From an uncultured bacterium (GTDB lineage Bacteria > Hydrogenedentota > Hydrogenedentia > Hydrogenedentales > CAILVY01), in NCBI GenBank assembly GCA_937951485.1, contig CALEDJ010000038.1, forward strand, positions 1-64,000: 64,000 nt of DNA, read 5' to 3'. Shown here piece by piece: positions 35,123-43,891 of the stretch. The notes under the pieces were generated by a model, which was not told the origin of the DNA, ran no database searches, and was given only the letters and a program-made list of their open reading frames with translations. A program made the translations under genes and the position numbers. Each line of letters begins with the position of its first letter. Position 1 is the first letter of the stretch.

Positions 35123-36460
35123 TCATGTAAAAGATGGCGGGTTCGTTTGGGTTTTCGGCGCCTCGGCAGGCTCCCATACGCGGCGGGCGACCGTGAAGAA
35201 GCGCCTGATCACGTCCGTATTGCGAAAGATTTCATGGCCGATGAGGTAGGTCCGCGCGGTGTTTTGAAATGGTTCCCACCAATGCTTGGGAATGCGATCG
35301 GAACCCAGCACCGCGCCCAGGATAGACCCTGCCGTGGCGGCGGTGCAATCGTTGTCCAGCCCCATCGCCACGGTGATGCCGATGGTCCGCGTGAAATCCA
35401 TCTGCCCCAGCGCCAACCCGAAGAGGGTGAGGCACGCGTTGTTGTTGGTGTGCACCGGATGCATGCCGGCGAAGCGATCATCCACGGCGGCGCGCGCTTC
35501 GCGCCAATCCTTCAGCGACGGCGCAAGATCGAGCGCCCAGCGCAGGTCGGCGGACAATCGGCATTCCCCCGGAATTTCTGTCAGCCCGACGCGCAACGCC
35601 TCCACCGGGCAGTCCACCGCGAAGGCCGCGGCGATTGCGGCGGCGAAAAACATTGCGCCATAAACGCCGCCTGCGCGGTGGGAGAGGATGGCGTCGCGAT
35701 AAGCCATTTCCGCGGCCTTTTCGGGCCAGCCGGGCGCGGCATAGCCCCAGGGATCGCTGCGGATATCGGCGCCAATCCACTCCTGGTAGGGATTGTTGCG
35801 TTCCCCCGCCAACATCGGCGGCACGCCGGCGCGCAGGTTCTCCAGAGTTACCGCCTCCGCCGTGCACGCTTCCGGCAGCAGGTGCAACCAGGCCGCCGCG
35901 ACGTCCTCCGTGGTGAACTCCGGCCCATAGGTTTCGAGGATGATCAGGCCAAGCAGCGTGTAGGCGAGGTCGTCGTCCGCCGGCACATGACGGATGTTCC
36001 CCCGCAGATAGTCCCGCATGCGGGAGACGCCATAGCGCCATTCATCGGGCACGGGATGTGCGGGCCAGTAATCTTCCGGTGGAAATGCCGCGCCATGCGC
36101 CGCCGCCAACGCCGCCATTGCGTCCACGCTCCACGATTCCACCGGCGCGCCCAGCGTGCACCCTGCCGCGCGCCCCAGCCAAGCCCCGCGCAGCCGGTGA
36201 TACAAGCCGCGCGCGCGAAACCGCCGCCAAAGCCGCCTCGGCCCGTCCGGGCGCAGGGCGCGGATGGCCTCCAAGTCGTTGGGTTCCCATTCCCGCATCT
36301 TACGGCGCGGACGCGCCTGCTCCAGTTTTCGCAGTGCGCGGGCCAGGTCCTTGCGCAGTCGCTTCAGGATCGGCTTGACAGGCGCATGCTGCTCATGGCG
36401 CATGTCGGCCCAAAGTGAAATCTTCTGGATTTGATGGCACAAATCCTCAAAATAGGGCAT
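35123..36460 (-). CDS. ADP-ribosylglycohydrolase family protein
   Basis: A protein of 445 residues. The ATG at 36460 has GAGGAGG about 8 bases upstream. After an Arg-rich N-terminal extension of about 80 residues, the all-helical DraG/ARH fold begins at RLRGAWLGRAAGCTLGAPVE. Metal-binding Asp clusters are PADDDLAYTLL near 161 and DNDCTAATAGSILGA near 371, the two diagnostic family motifs. Members remove ADP-ribose from proteins or hydrolyse related N-glycosidic bonds, and several act on other nucleoside substrates. The target is unknown here, since no ADP-ribosyltransferase is nearby. It is cytoplasmic and divergent from the EF-G-like gene. Confidence 0.87.
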   Translation of the reverse strand: MPYFEDLCHQIQKISLWADMRHEQHAPVKPILKRLRKDLARALRKLEQARPRRKMREWEPNDLEAIRALRPDGPRRLWRRFRARGLYHRLRGAWLGRAAGCTLGAPVESWSVDAMAALAAAHGAAFPPEDYWPAHPVPDEWRYGVSRMRDYLRGNIRHVPADDDLAYTLLGLIILETYGPEFTTEDVAAAWLHLLPEACTAEAVTLENLRAGVPPMLAGERNNPYQEWIGADIRSDPWGYAAPGWPEKAAEMAYRDAILSHRAGGVYGAMFFAAAIAAAFAVDCPVEALRVGLTEIPGECRLSADLRWALDLAPSLKDWREARAAVDDRFAGMHPVHTNNNACLTLFGLALGQMDFTRTIGITVAMGLDNDCTAATAGSILGAVLGSDRIPKHWWEPFQNTARTYLIGHEIFRNTDVIRRFFTVARRVWEPAEAPKTQTNPPSFT

Positions 36461-36549
36461 GGCGCGTTCCTCCTCTGCGCATGCTGATCCTCCGACGCCA
36501 AGTATAGCACGTCGGCGGAAGCCCCACCGACGCGATGTCCGCAGGCAGG

Positions 36550-36579
36550 TTGAGCAGAGGGCAGTGCAAAAGGTATACT
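36550..36579 (+). promoter_or_regulatory. Promoter of the EF-G-like gene
   Basis: TTGAGC (36550-36555, 4 of 6), an 18-base spacer and TATACT (36574-36579, 5 of 6), about 90 bases before the ATG at 36668. A divergent -10-like TATACT on the minus strand (36506-36501) may serve the ADP-ribosylglycohydrolase gene. Confidence 0.6.
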
Positions 36580-36667
36580 ATGAGTTCCCTGTGCGGTGTT
36601 TTCCAATAGTTTTTTATGGATGCCCTCATGTTTTTTTGGGGATGTCAACGTCAAGCGGAGGTTTTCA

Positions 36668-38701
36668 ATGGCTACGATTGATCCCGGCAAGGTGCGGAAT
36701 GTGGGCCTGTTGGGCCATGGCGGCGTCGGCAAGACGATGCTGGTGGAACGGATATTGCACGAAGCGGGCGTCACCAATCGCCTGGGCTCGATAGAAGACG
36801 GCAACACCGTATCCGATTACCTGGAGGATGAGGTGGAACGCAAACACTCCATCGCCATGAAATTGGTTCACCTGGATTGGAACGGCTACCGCATTCATAT
36901 CGTGGATCATCCCGGCTATGTGGATTTTTTGGGGGAAGTGGCTTCGTCCACGCCGCTGCTTGACGCGGTGGTGATCGTAGTGGACGCCTCAACGGGGGTG
37001 CAGGTGGGCACGGACAATGCGTGGAAATACGCGGAACGCTACCATGTGCCCCGCGCGTTTTTCGTCAACAAACTGGACCGGGACCACACGGATTTCCATG
37101 AGACCGTGAAGGTGTTGCGCGACACCTACGGCAAGCATTGCGTGCCGTTGATGCTGCCGGAAGGCGCCGCGCAAAGCCTGAGCGGGGCCGTCAGCGTGCT
37201 GGACCCGGCCGCGACCTCCGATGAGATCGAGACGGTGCGCATGGAAGTGGTGGAGGTGGTGGCGGAAACCGACGATGCGTTGACGGAGAAATTCCTGGAG
37301 AACGGCGAACTCTCGCCCGAAGAATTCAATCAGGGACTGTATCGCGGCATTATCGAGGGCAAGATTGTGCCGATTCTCGCGGGCAGTGTCTCCAAGGGCG
37401 TGGGCATCAAGGAACTACTCCATGCGATTACGGAGTCCTTCCCCGGTCCGGCGGACCGCCGTATCACCGCGCTGACGGACAAAGGCGAGGAAGTGACCAT
37501 CAAAGTCTCGCCGGATGAACCCTTCCTGGGCCAGGTCTTCCGGTCGGTGGTGGACCCCTATGTGGGGCATCTGACCCTGTTCCGGGTCCTGACCGGCACC
37601 TTGCGATCCGATTCGGAATTCTACAACGTCACCACGAACACCAAAGAACGGACAGGCAAGATTTATCTGCTCTGCGGCAAGGAACAGAAGCCCGTGGCAG
37701 AGGTCGGCCCCGGCGATCTCGCCGCCATGACCAAACTCAAGAACACACATTTCGGCGACACCATCGGCGCGCCGGGAACCTCATTGCAAATGCCCAAAAT
37801 CCAACTGCCGGTATCCATGGTCAAATTGGCCATCGTGCCGAAATCCCGCGCCGATGAAGACAAGATCGGCGAGGCGCTCAACCGACTGGCCGAAGAAGAC
37901 CCCACCTTCAGACACTATCGGGACAATGCCACCAAGGATCATATCATCCAAGGGATGGGCGATCTCCAGATGGAAATCCTGCTGAATCGCCTGAAACGCA
38001 AATTCCGCGTGGAAGCGGACATCATGACGCCGAAGGTGGCGTATCGCGAGACGGTGCGCGGCACCGCCGAAGTGCAGGGCAAACACAAGAAACAGACCGG
38101 CGGCCACGGCCAATACGGCGATGTGCACCTGCGCATCTCCCCCAATGAACGCGGCGCAGGATATGAATTCATTGACAGCATCGTCGGCGGCGTCGTCCCC
38201 AAGCAATATATCCCCCACGTGGACAAAGGCTGCCAGGAGGCGCTCGCCCGCGGCGTCATCTCCGGTCACCCCGTTGTGGATATCAAAGTGGAACTGTTCT
38301 ACGGATCCTTCCACGCCGTGGACTCCTCGGAACTGGCCTTCAAAATCGCCGCGTCACTCGCCATTCAGAAAGGCGTGAAAGAAGCCAATCCCTGCATCCT
38401 GGAGCCGATCATGGAAATCGCTGTCACGGTCCCGGAGGAATACATGGGTGATATCAACGGCGATCTGAACAGCCGCCGCGGTCGCATCCTTGGCATGGAA
38501 TCCGTCGGCGGCGGACGCCAGTGCATCCGGGCGCATGTTCCCGAAGCGGAGATTCTCCGCTATTCCACCGACCTGCGCAGCATGACCGGCGGACGCGGCA
38601 GTTACGAGTTGAAACTCAGCCATTACGATGAAGTCCCCGAGCATGTCGCCCGGGAAATCATCGCCGCATATGAAAAAGCGCGCGCCGAAGGCGAATCCTG
38701 A
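36668..38701 (+). CDS. Elongation factor G-like translational GTPase (EF-G paralogue)
   Basis: A protein of 677 residues; GGAGG lies about 6 bases before the ATG at 36668. The G domain has GHGGVGKT (residues 16-23), DHPGYVDF near 79 and NKLD near 133. Domains II to V follow, with HGQYGDV and SSELAFKIAASLA in domain IV and GRILGME, typical of domain V. The canonical EF-G GHVDHGKT and DTPGHVDF are replaced, which places it in the EF-G-like/EF-G2 branch rather than the main translocase. No tufA, rpsL or rpsG neighbours are present, unlike the housekeeping fusA. The role of such paralogues is not settled (ribosome recycling, stress or ribosome protection have been proposed). Confidence 0.88.
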   Translation: MATIDPGKVRNVGLLGHGGVGKTMLVERILHEAGVTNRLGSIEDGNTVSDYLEDEVERKHSIAMKLVHLDWNGYRIHIVDHPGYVDFLGEVASSTPLLDAVVIVVDASTGVQVGTDNAWKYAERYHVPRAFFVNKLDRDHTDFHETVKVLRDTYGKHCVPLMLPEGAAQSLSGAVSVLDPAATSDEIETVRMEVVEVVAETDDALTEKFLENGELSPEEFNQGLYRGIIEGKIVPILAGSVSKGVGIKELLHAITESFPGPADRRITALTDKGEEVTIKVSPDEPFLGQVFRSVVDPYVGHLTLFRVLTGTLRSDSEFYNVTTNTKERTGKIYLLCGKEQKPVAEVGPGDLAAMTKLKNTHFGDTIGAPGTSLQMPKIQLPVSMVKLAIVPKSRADEDKIGEALNRLAEEDPTFRHYRDNATKDHIIQGMGDLQMEILLNRLKRKFRVEADIMTPKVAYRETVRGTAEVQGKHKKQTGGHGQYGDVHLRISPNERGAGYEFIDSIVGGVVPKQYIPHVDKGCQEALARGVISGHPVVDIKVELFYGSFHAVDSSELAFKIAASLAIQKGVKEANPCILEPIMEIAVTVPEEYMGDINGDLNSRRGRILGMESVGGGRQCIRAHVPEAEILRYSTDLRSMTGGRGSYELKLSHYDEVPEHVAREIIAAYEKARAEGES

Positions 38702-38733
38702 TTGCAGGCGTTGCCCTGTCAGATTGTGGACCG

Positions 38734-38747
38734 CAGGCTTCAGCCTG
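38734..38747. repeat. CAGGCTTCAGCCTG dyad, copy 2
   Basis: Identical to 11856-11869. It lies 32 bases after the EF-G-like stop codon between two convergent genes and could form a short hairpin with an A-rich tail. Confidence 0.6.
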
Positions 38748-38784
38748 TGAAAAATGCAAACGGGACGCCTGCGCCCCACACGCT

Positions 38785-40719
38785 TCAATCCAGGAAAATA
38801 TCGCCGTGCTGTGTTTCGATGCGGACAGCGTAGAGGCCGTCTTTGAGGCGGGCGTGAAATTCCTGGCTTTCACGTGTGATGGTGCCGGTCAGGGGAATGG
38901 CGCTGTGGACGGAACCGTTTGACGCCTTGAGGGACAGGGTGGCATCGGCTTCAGGAGAGAGCAGCATGCTGCAATTGCCCTGATTGGCGATGACGTCGAA
39001 ATCGCCGCCGATGCCCTCCATCGCCAGGATGCGGATATCGCCGCCCGTGCTGCGGGCGAGCACCTCGCCGCCGGCATTCTCGATGATGGTGCGACCCTGC
39101 AGGCTGTGGGCGGTGATTTTCGCGGCAATACGCACAAGCGACAGCGATCCGTAGCGGACGGCGGCCTCGACGGGACCTGTGCAATCGCTGAGGGTGGCGC
39201 CGCCGTTCTGATTGGCGACACTGATGGGCGCCAGGATATTGGTTGCCGTGATCGCACCGGCATTCTGGTGAATGGAGACGGGGGCGTGGATATCGGAAAT
39301 CTGTGCCGCGCCCTCCTGTGCGCGAACTTCGATCGGCAGCGTTCGCGGGCATTGCACATGCAGATGAACACCATAGGCCTCACAGCCCAACATCTTCATG
39401 TCGGCGGTGACGGCGGTGCTGATACGGAGGCGATCGCCGTCGCGCCGGAGATGCGCCTGGAGCGCTTCGAGGGCGGCGGGCGCCTGTGCGGCCGTGGGCG
39501 TCCAGACGATGCGGGTGGCGGTGACGCGGACGGTGTTGTCGTCGCTGCCCTCGATTCGAAGATCGCCGGGAATGGCGTCAATGAGGATGGTAACCCCTTC
39601 AGGCGCGGCTTCCTCAATAGTCACGACATCGTTAAAAGGCTTGGACCCGTCAATGGGGCGGGGCGTTGGGTCGCCCTCCGCGCGGGGCTGTTCGATGAGG
39701 ATGTCGCCGAAGACCGCGCTCAGGCGGATGCGTTGCGCGGCGCTCTCATTGGGCGCCCGCGCGATGCTGCGCGGCCCCCAAATCGTGCGTGAGAGCGGAT
39801 ACTCGGAACTGATGTTGCCGTACACCGCCGTGGCGGTGAGATCCGGCGCGGCATCTGCGGGCAGCACGAGTCGGACACCTCCGCCCTCCGCTGCGGCGTC
39901 AATGATCGCATTCTCCTTGATATCGAAGAGGCTTATCGCACCCCGGAAATTGCTGATGCGCAGTTCCCCGGAGACGCCGCTGAATTCCGCGAGGGCGTTG
40001 TGCATCTGAAACGTACCGCCGCGCGCAAGCCCTTCCGCCTTGACCGGAAATTCGCCGTGCGCGCGCACCGTGATATCGCCTGTAATCGCGGTGAGTTCCA
40101 CCGCGCCGTAGCGCGCCTCGACGATGGTCGGACCGCCCGCACCGCGGATGATGGTGTCGCCGAAGAAATTGTCGGTGATGAGGCCGGCGCTCTTGGGAAT
40201 AGTGACGTCATAGTTGACCTCGATCGCCAGATAGCCCATCTCGCGGCGGATTTCCGGCAACTGGGTTCGAATCTCCACGCGGTCCTCGTTGTGAACCACA
40301 TGAAAGGAGACGCCTTGCGCAACCTCCTCGGCGACATCGTCGTTCTCCGCGCCGACGCGGATGTCCGCGTTGACCTGAACCACCCGGTCCTCCCACGTGT
40401 TGATGCGGATCGCTCCGAATTCGTTGGAGAGCGCGACAGTGGGTGTGGGGCCTACGGGATAGCGTTCGGAGACGGACCGTTCCCTGGTGACGGCCGCCTT
40501 TTTGGTCTCGCCGACACCAAGCCCGGGGCCGATCCACTCCCCGGCCTTCTGGCCTACATAGTCCATCCCCCGCACGACATTGTCCAGACCGGACTGGAGG
40601 CGGTCCATGAACCCCGCCTGCGCTTGCGCAATGCCGCACGCAAGCATCGTCGCCAAAGCGATGCGGTGCGCGGCGCGGCGAAAGCGATGAATAATTTCGC
40701 GTTGAAGAGCAATGTTCAT
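38785..40719 (-). CDS. Exported DUF4097-like beta-repeat protein (putative adhesin fold)
   Basis: A protein of 644 residues from the ATG at 40719. That start gives a clean signal peptide (IALATMLACGIAQAQA), but no Shine-Dalgarno is seen; a further in-frame ATG at 40746 is possible. After a linker, two stretches (about 95-330 and 360-640) are made of short beta-strand repeats with phrases like GDITVRA, GVRLVLPADA, NGGATLSD and GGDIRILAMEG, the pattern of DUF4097/adhesin-like right-handed beta structures. It is probably periplasmic or outer-surface. Proteins with this domain are often encoded near anti-sigma or envelope stress genes, which is not the case here. No enzymatic residues were recognised. 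Confidence 0.72.
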   Translation of the reverse strand: MNIALQREIIHRFRRAAHRIALATMLACGIAQAQAGFMDRLQSGLDNVVRGMDYVGQKAGEWIGPGLGVGETKKAAVTRERSVSERYPVGPTPTVALSNEFGAIRINTWEDRVVQVNADIRVGAENDDVAEEVAQGVSFHVVHNEDRVEIRTQLPEIRREMGYLAIEVNYDVTIPKSAGLITDNFFGDTIIRGAGGPTIVEARYGAVELTAITGDITVRAHGEFPVKAEGLARGGTFQMHNALAEFSGVSGELRISNFRGAISLFDIKENAIIDAAAEGGGVRLVLPADAAPDLTATAVYGNISSEYPLSRTIWGPRSIARAPNESAAQRIRLSAVFGDILIEQPRAEGDPTPRPIDGSKPFNDVVTIEEAAPEGVTILIDAIPGDLRIEGSDDNTVRVTATRIVWTPTAAQAPAALEALQAHLRRDGDRLRISTAVTADMKMLGCEAYGVHLHVQCPRTLPIEVRAQEGAAQISDIHAPVSIHQNAGAITATNILAPISVANQNGGATLSDCTGPVEAAVRYGSLSLVRIAAKITAHSLQGRTIIENAGGEVLARSTGGDIRILAMEGIGGDFDVIANQGNCSMLLSPEADATLSLKASNGSVHSAIPLTGTITRESQEFHARLKDGLYAVRIETQHGDIFLD

Positions 40720-40780
40720 GTTTTTTTGTGATGTTTCGCTGGTCATGCTTTCGGGGCATTTGAACTCAGGGGGTGCGTGG

Positions 40781-40807
40781 TCGGAGCGATCGGACGAATC
40801 GGACCAG
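40781..40807. repeat. TCGGAC nonamer repeat, three units
   Basis: TCGGAGCGA, TCGGACGAA and TCGGACCAG in tandem, period 9, upstream of the DUF4097-like gene. Confidence 0.6.
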
Positions 40808-40893
40808 GTCGCAGAACCGATCACGCCAAGCAGTCCTGGTTCTGACTACGCCGGATGGAATCCTCGCAGCGGGTCGGCGCCATTTCGCATAAT

Positions 40894-40930
40894 CGTCCGA
40901 CTTGTCCGATTTGTCCGACCGGTCCGACAG
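40894..40930. repeat. TCGGAC nonamer repeat in the opposite orientation, four units
   Basis: CGTCCGACTT, GTCCGATTT, GTCCGACCG and GTCCGACAG in tandem. This is the reverse complement of the 40781 family, so the two arrays can pair across about 90 bases. Confidence 0.6.
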
Positions 40931-40990
40931 GCCCAAGGTCTGGCGGGTTCCGCTTCACTGCACCCACCCTGCATCTACATCCTTCATCCT

Positions 40991-42448
40991 TCATCCTTCT
41001 TTGCGCCGATACAGAAATTTATCAACAAACCGCGTCTTAAGTTTCATCAGTGTGAGGATGGGCTTGGGCACCCCGCCGCCGTCTTCGGCGTCAAGGTGGG
41101 GTATTTCGCCGTCGGCGCTGTACATGCGCTCCATGATGGCGAGCACGTTCTTCTCGACCAGCCCGCGCATGGGGGCGTTGGCCATGAGGCCGTAGGCGGG
41201 GGCGCTGCCGGAAAGCGCGGCGTCGGGATTGGCGCGGACATGGGCGACGGCGGCGCGGAGGTCTTCAAGGTACGTGTCCACGATTTTGGCGTGGCCGGGG
41301 TTGACCATGAGGTGAATGGCGGGCGGGCGCTGCTGACGGTCAATGTGCCAGCCGCGCTGTGCCATGAAATCGGCGATGGCGTAGCAGTTGAGACGCTTGT
41401 CCGAGACGCCGTATGCGAAAACGCTTGCGGGTGGATTGCCCAGTACGCGCAGGCCGTCAATCGCATTGATGCCCTCGATGAAGCGGCGCGTGGTGTCCAT
41501 CACCAGCTCGGCGTTGCGCAGGTATCCATCTTCGCCCATGGCCATCAGTCCCGCCCACGCCGCGGCGATGGTGCCGCCCGGACGCGTTCCCGGCATGCTC
41601 GGCGAAGCGAAAATCCCGCCGGGCCAGTCCACGCAGACAAACAACTGATGGCGCAGGTAGTCCATGGACCGATAGAGGATGGTGGAGGCGCCCTTGGCGG
41701 CGTAGCCGTACTTGTGGAGGTCCGCCGACATGGAGGTGACGCCCGGCACGCGGAAGTCGAAGGGGGGGATGGGATGTCCGAGGCGTTCCACCCACGGCAG
41801 AATAAAGCCGCCGACGCAGGCGTCCACATGCAGGGGAAGTCCGTGTTTGATCGCAAGCGCGCCGATGTCTTCCACAGGGTCCACCATGCCGAAGGGGTAC
41901 TCCGGCGCGGATACGGCCAACGCAATGGTATCCGGCGTAATCAGGCGGGCCATGGTCTTGGGATTGAGCCGAAAATCGCGGCCGATCGGCGCGCGCACCA
42001 TGCGCACATCGAAATACTTGCCCGCCTTGTCAAAAGCGACATGCGCGGAGACCGGAATCACCATTTCCGGTTTCTTCACCCACGGCATGATTTTTCGCGC
42101 GCGGTCGCGATAGGTGCGCACCGCCAGCATGATGCTTTCCGTGCCGCCGGAGGTCATCGTGCCGACCGTCTCCCGGTCGCCGTTCAACAGTGTCGCTGTC
42201 ATCCGCACCACCTCGTGCTCAAAGCGGCGCAGGCTGGCAAAGGCCATGGGATTCAGCCCGTTGCCGTCGAAAAAAAGGCCATGCGCCGCTTTCAGAAATT
42301 CCGTGTGTTCGTCGGAATGATGGAAGACGAGGCTGAACGCGCGGTTCTCCTGCCACTTCACATCGTCCTTGCGCCGGGCCGCCATCTCCGACAATATCCG
42401 GTCGCGGTCCAGCCCCTGTTTTGGAATTCTTGGTGCGTCGCCCTGCAT
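40991..42448 (-). CDS. PLP-dependent lyase/decarboxylase, sphingosine-1-phosphate lyase-like
   Basis: A protein of 485 residues; GGGAGG lies about 8 bases before the ATG at 42448. The group II decarboxylase fold shows MTSGGTESIMLAVRTYRDRA, HVDACVGGFILPW, and SADLHKYGYAAKGAS with the Schiff-base Lys near 244. These blocks match sphingosine-1-phosphate lyase more closely than glutamate or aromatic decarboxylases. S1P lyase cleaves phosphorylated long-chain bases to an aldehyde and phosphoethanolamine. No N-terminal membrane anchor is present, unlike the eukaryotic enzyme. Whether this bacterium makes sphingoid bases is unknown, so the substrate is an inference. It is divergent from the D-cysteine desulfhydrase-like gene. 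Confidence 0.8.
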   Translation of the reverse strand: MQGDAPRIPKQGLDRDRILSEMAARRKDDVKWQENRAFSLVFHHSDEHTEFLKAAHGLFFDGNGLNPMAFASLRRFEHEVVRMTATLLNGDRETVGTMTSGGTESIMLAVRTYRDRARKIMPWVKKPEMVIPVSAHVAFDKAGKYFDVRMVRAPIGRDFRLNPKTMARLITPDTIALAVSAPEYPFGMVDPVEDIGALAIKHGLPLHVDACVGGFILPWVERLGHPIPPFDFRVPGVTSMSADLHKYGYAAKGASTILYRSMDYLRHQLFVCVDWPGGIFASPSMPGTRPGGTIAAAWAGLMAMGEDGYLRNAELVMDTTRRFIEGINAIDGLRVLGNPPASVFAYGVSDKRLNCYAIADFMAQRGWHIDRQQRPPAIHLMVNPGHAKIVDTYLEDLRAAVAHVRANPDAALSGSAPAYGLMANAPMRGLVEKNVLAIMERMYSADGEIPHLDAEDGGGVPKPILTLMKLKTRFVDKFLYRRKEG

Positions 42449-42532
42449 CGGCCAATCCTCCCTCGGATTTTCATTTCCCGCCAGGAAAGTTGCATCATCT
42501 TAGCGGTTTGGCCACCGAAAAGGAAATCAGGC

Positions 42533-43621
42533 ATGAGCAATTACGCGCTGTTTCGGTCTTTTCCCGCGATGAGCGACGCCCTGCCCCGCGCCGTGCTGGC
42601 GGAACTGCCAACGCCCGTGGAAAAACTTGACGGATTGGCTGCCGACAACGTGTATGTGAAGCGGGACGACCAGACCGCCCCGTACTACGGCGGCAACAAG
42701 GTGCGGAAGTTGGAACTGCTGCTGGGCCGCGCAGAGGCGGACGGGGTCAAGACGGTGATCACCTTCGGCGCGGCGGGGTCGAATCACGCGCTGGCCACGG
42801 CGATCTGCGCGCGACGGCTCGGCATGGACTGCGTGTCCATGCTGGTCCCGCAGGTAAACGCGCGTTCCGTGCGTCGCAATCTGCTCATGGGAATGAAATC
42901 GGGCGCGGAACTGCATCACTACGGCGGACGGCGCGGCGTGGCGCTTGGGCTGATCCGCGTTCAAATCAAGCGCCGTCTGCGCGACGGGCGCGCGCCGATG
43001 ATCATCCCGCCCGGCGGGTCCTCGGCGTTGGGGGCCGCCGCCTTCGTAAATGCCGCTTTTGAATTGAAGGAACAGGCGGACGCGGGGCTGTTGCCGCAGC
43101 CCGACTGCATCTACGCCGCTTCCGGCACCATGGGCACGGTCGTAGGATTGCTGCTCGGCGTGTGCGCCGCCGGACTCCCCACGCGCATCGTCGCCGTGCG
43201 TGTCACCTCGCCGCCTTATACCAGCCCGGAGAAAGCCCGCAAACTTTTCGCCGAAACCAATGCGCTGCTCTGTGCCGCTGACCCTGCATTCCCGCGCGTC
43301 CCGTTTCCAGAAGACCGCTTCGAACTCCGCGACGATTTCCTGGGTCCCGGCTACGCCGTCTATACCCCGGAATCCGTCGCTGCCGTGCAACGCGCCCGCG
43401 ACTGCGCCGGTCTCCGCCTCGAAGGCACCTATACCGGCAAGGCTTTCGCCGCGCTGCTGGCCGATGCCGCCTCCGGCGCGATCCGCGACCGGACCGCCCT
43501 CTTCTGGAACACGTATAATGGGCGCGACCTGGCCCCCGAAGTGGAAGGGCTGGATTACCGCGCCCTGCCCGGGGCTTTTCACCGTTACTTTGAAGAACCG
43601 GTGCAGCCGCTGGATACATAG
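42533..43621 (+). CDS. D-cysteine desulfhydrase / 1-aminocyclopropane-1-carboxylate deaminase family
   Basis: A protein of 362 residues; AAGGA lies about 9 bases before the ATG at 42533. It is a fold-type II PLP enzyme: VYVKRDDQTAPYYGGNKVRKLE with the catalytic Lys near 56, FGAAGSNHALATAI, PPGGSSALGAAAFVNAA and YAASGTMGTVVGLLLG (phosphate-binding loop). Family members break D-cysteine to pyruvate, sulfide and ammonia, or open the ring of 1-aminocyclopropane-1-carboxylate. The two activities cannot be told apart confidently by eye. It is cytoplasmic and monocistronic, divergent from the S1P-lyase-like gene. Confidence 0.87.
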   Translation: MSNYALFRSFPAMSDALPRAVLAELPTPVEKLDGLAADNVYVKRDDQTAPYYGGNKVRKLELLLGRAEADGVKTVITFGAAGSNHALATAICARRLGMDCVSMLVPQVNARSVRRNLLMGMKSGAELHHYGGRRGVALGLIRVQIKRRLRDGRAPMIIPPGGSSALGAAAFVNAAFELKEQADAGLLPQPDCIYAASGTMGTVVGLLLGVCAAGLPTRIVAVRVTSPPYTSPEKARKLFAETNALLCAADPAFPRVPFPEDRFELRDDFLGPGYAVYTPESVAAVQRARDCAGLRLEGTYTGKAFAALLADAASGAIRDRTALFWNTYNGRDLAPEVEGLDYRALPGAFHRYFEEPVQPLDT

Positions 43622-43694
43622 CAACGGTGTGTGGGCGGGAGGCGCGCGTTGCCGGCGGGCTTCCCAAGCGTGGGAGGGATGATGAAGAATTGGA

Positions 43695-43846
43695 GTCGGA
43701 CAAGTCGGACTGGTCGGACCAATGGCGTCAGTTTTCCACGTCTGCCCCCCGCAACCGATCCGACCGATCCGACCGATCGGACCAATCGGGTCTGGTTGCG
43801 CTGTCAGCCTTCGGCAACCGATCCGATTTGTCCGACTTGTCCGACA
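43695..43846. repeat. Cluster of TCGGAC nonamer repeats in both orientations
   Basis: Three arrays lie at 43695-43722 (GTCGGACAA, GTCGGACTG, GTCGGACCAA), 43755-43790 (CGATCCGAC units then GATCGGACCAATCGG) and 43818-43846 (CCGATCCGATTTGTCCGACTTGTCCGAC, inverted). The opposite arrays can fold into one large stem between the desulfhydrase-like and uridine kinase genes. Confidence 0.65.
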
Positions 43847-43891
43847 CAACATGCGCGTCATGAAAAACAATAGCCGGGAAGGAGAACCACA

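Noticed and set aside
34491-35177. A 228-codon minus-strand frame in the gene-free stretch
   Set aside because: Pro/Arg/His-rich without domain or signal features. It crosses the inverted-repeat element and overlaps the end of the ADP-ribosylglycohydrolase gene.
38785-40824. Start at 40824 for the DUF4097-like protein
   Set aside because: The extra 35 residues are translated from TCGGAC-repeat DNA and would precede and mask a clean signal peptide.
40712-42532. A long plus-strand open frame running into the D-cysteine desulfhydrase gene
   Set aside because: It is antisense to the S1P-lyase-like gene, and the part before 42533 shows no protein-like sequence. The ribosome-binding site and family start fit the ATG at 42533.
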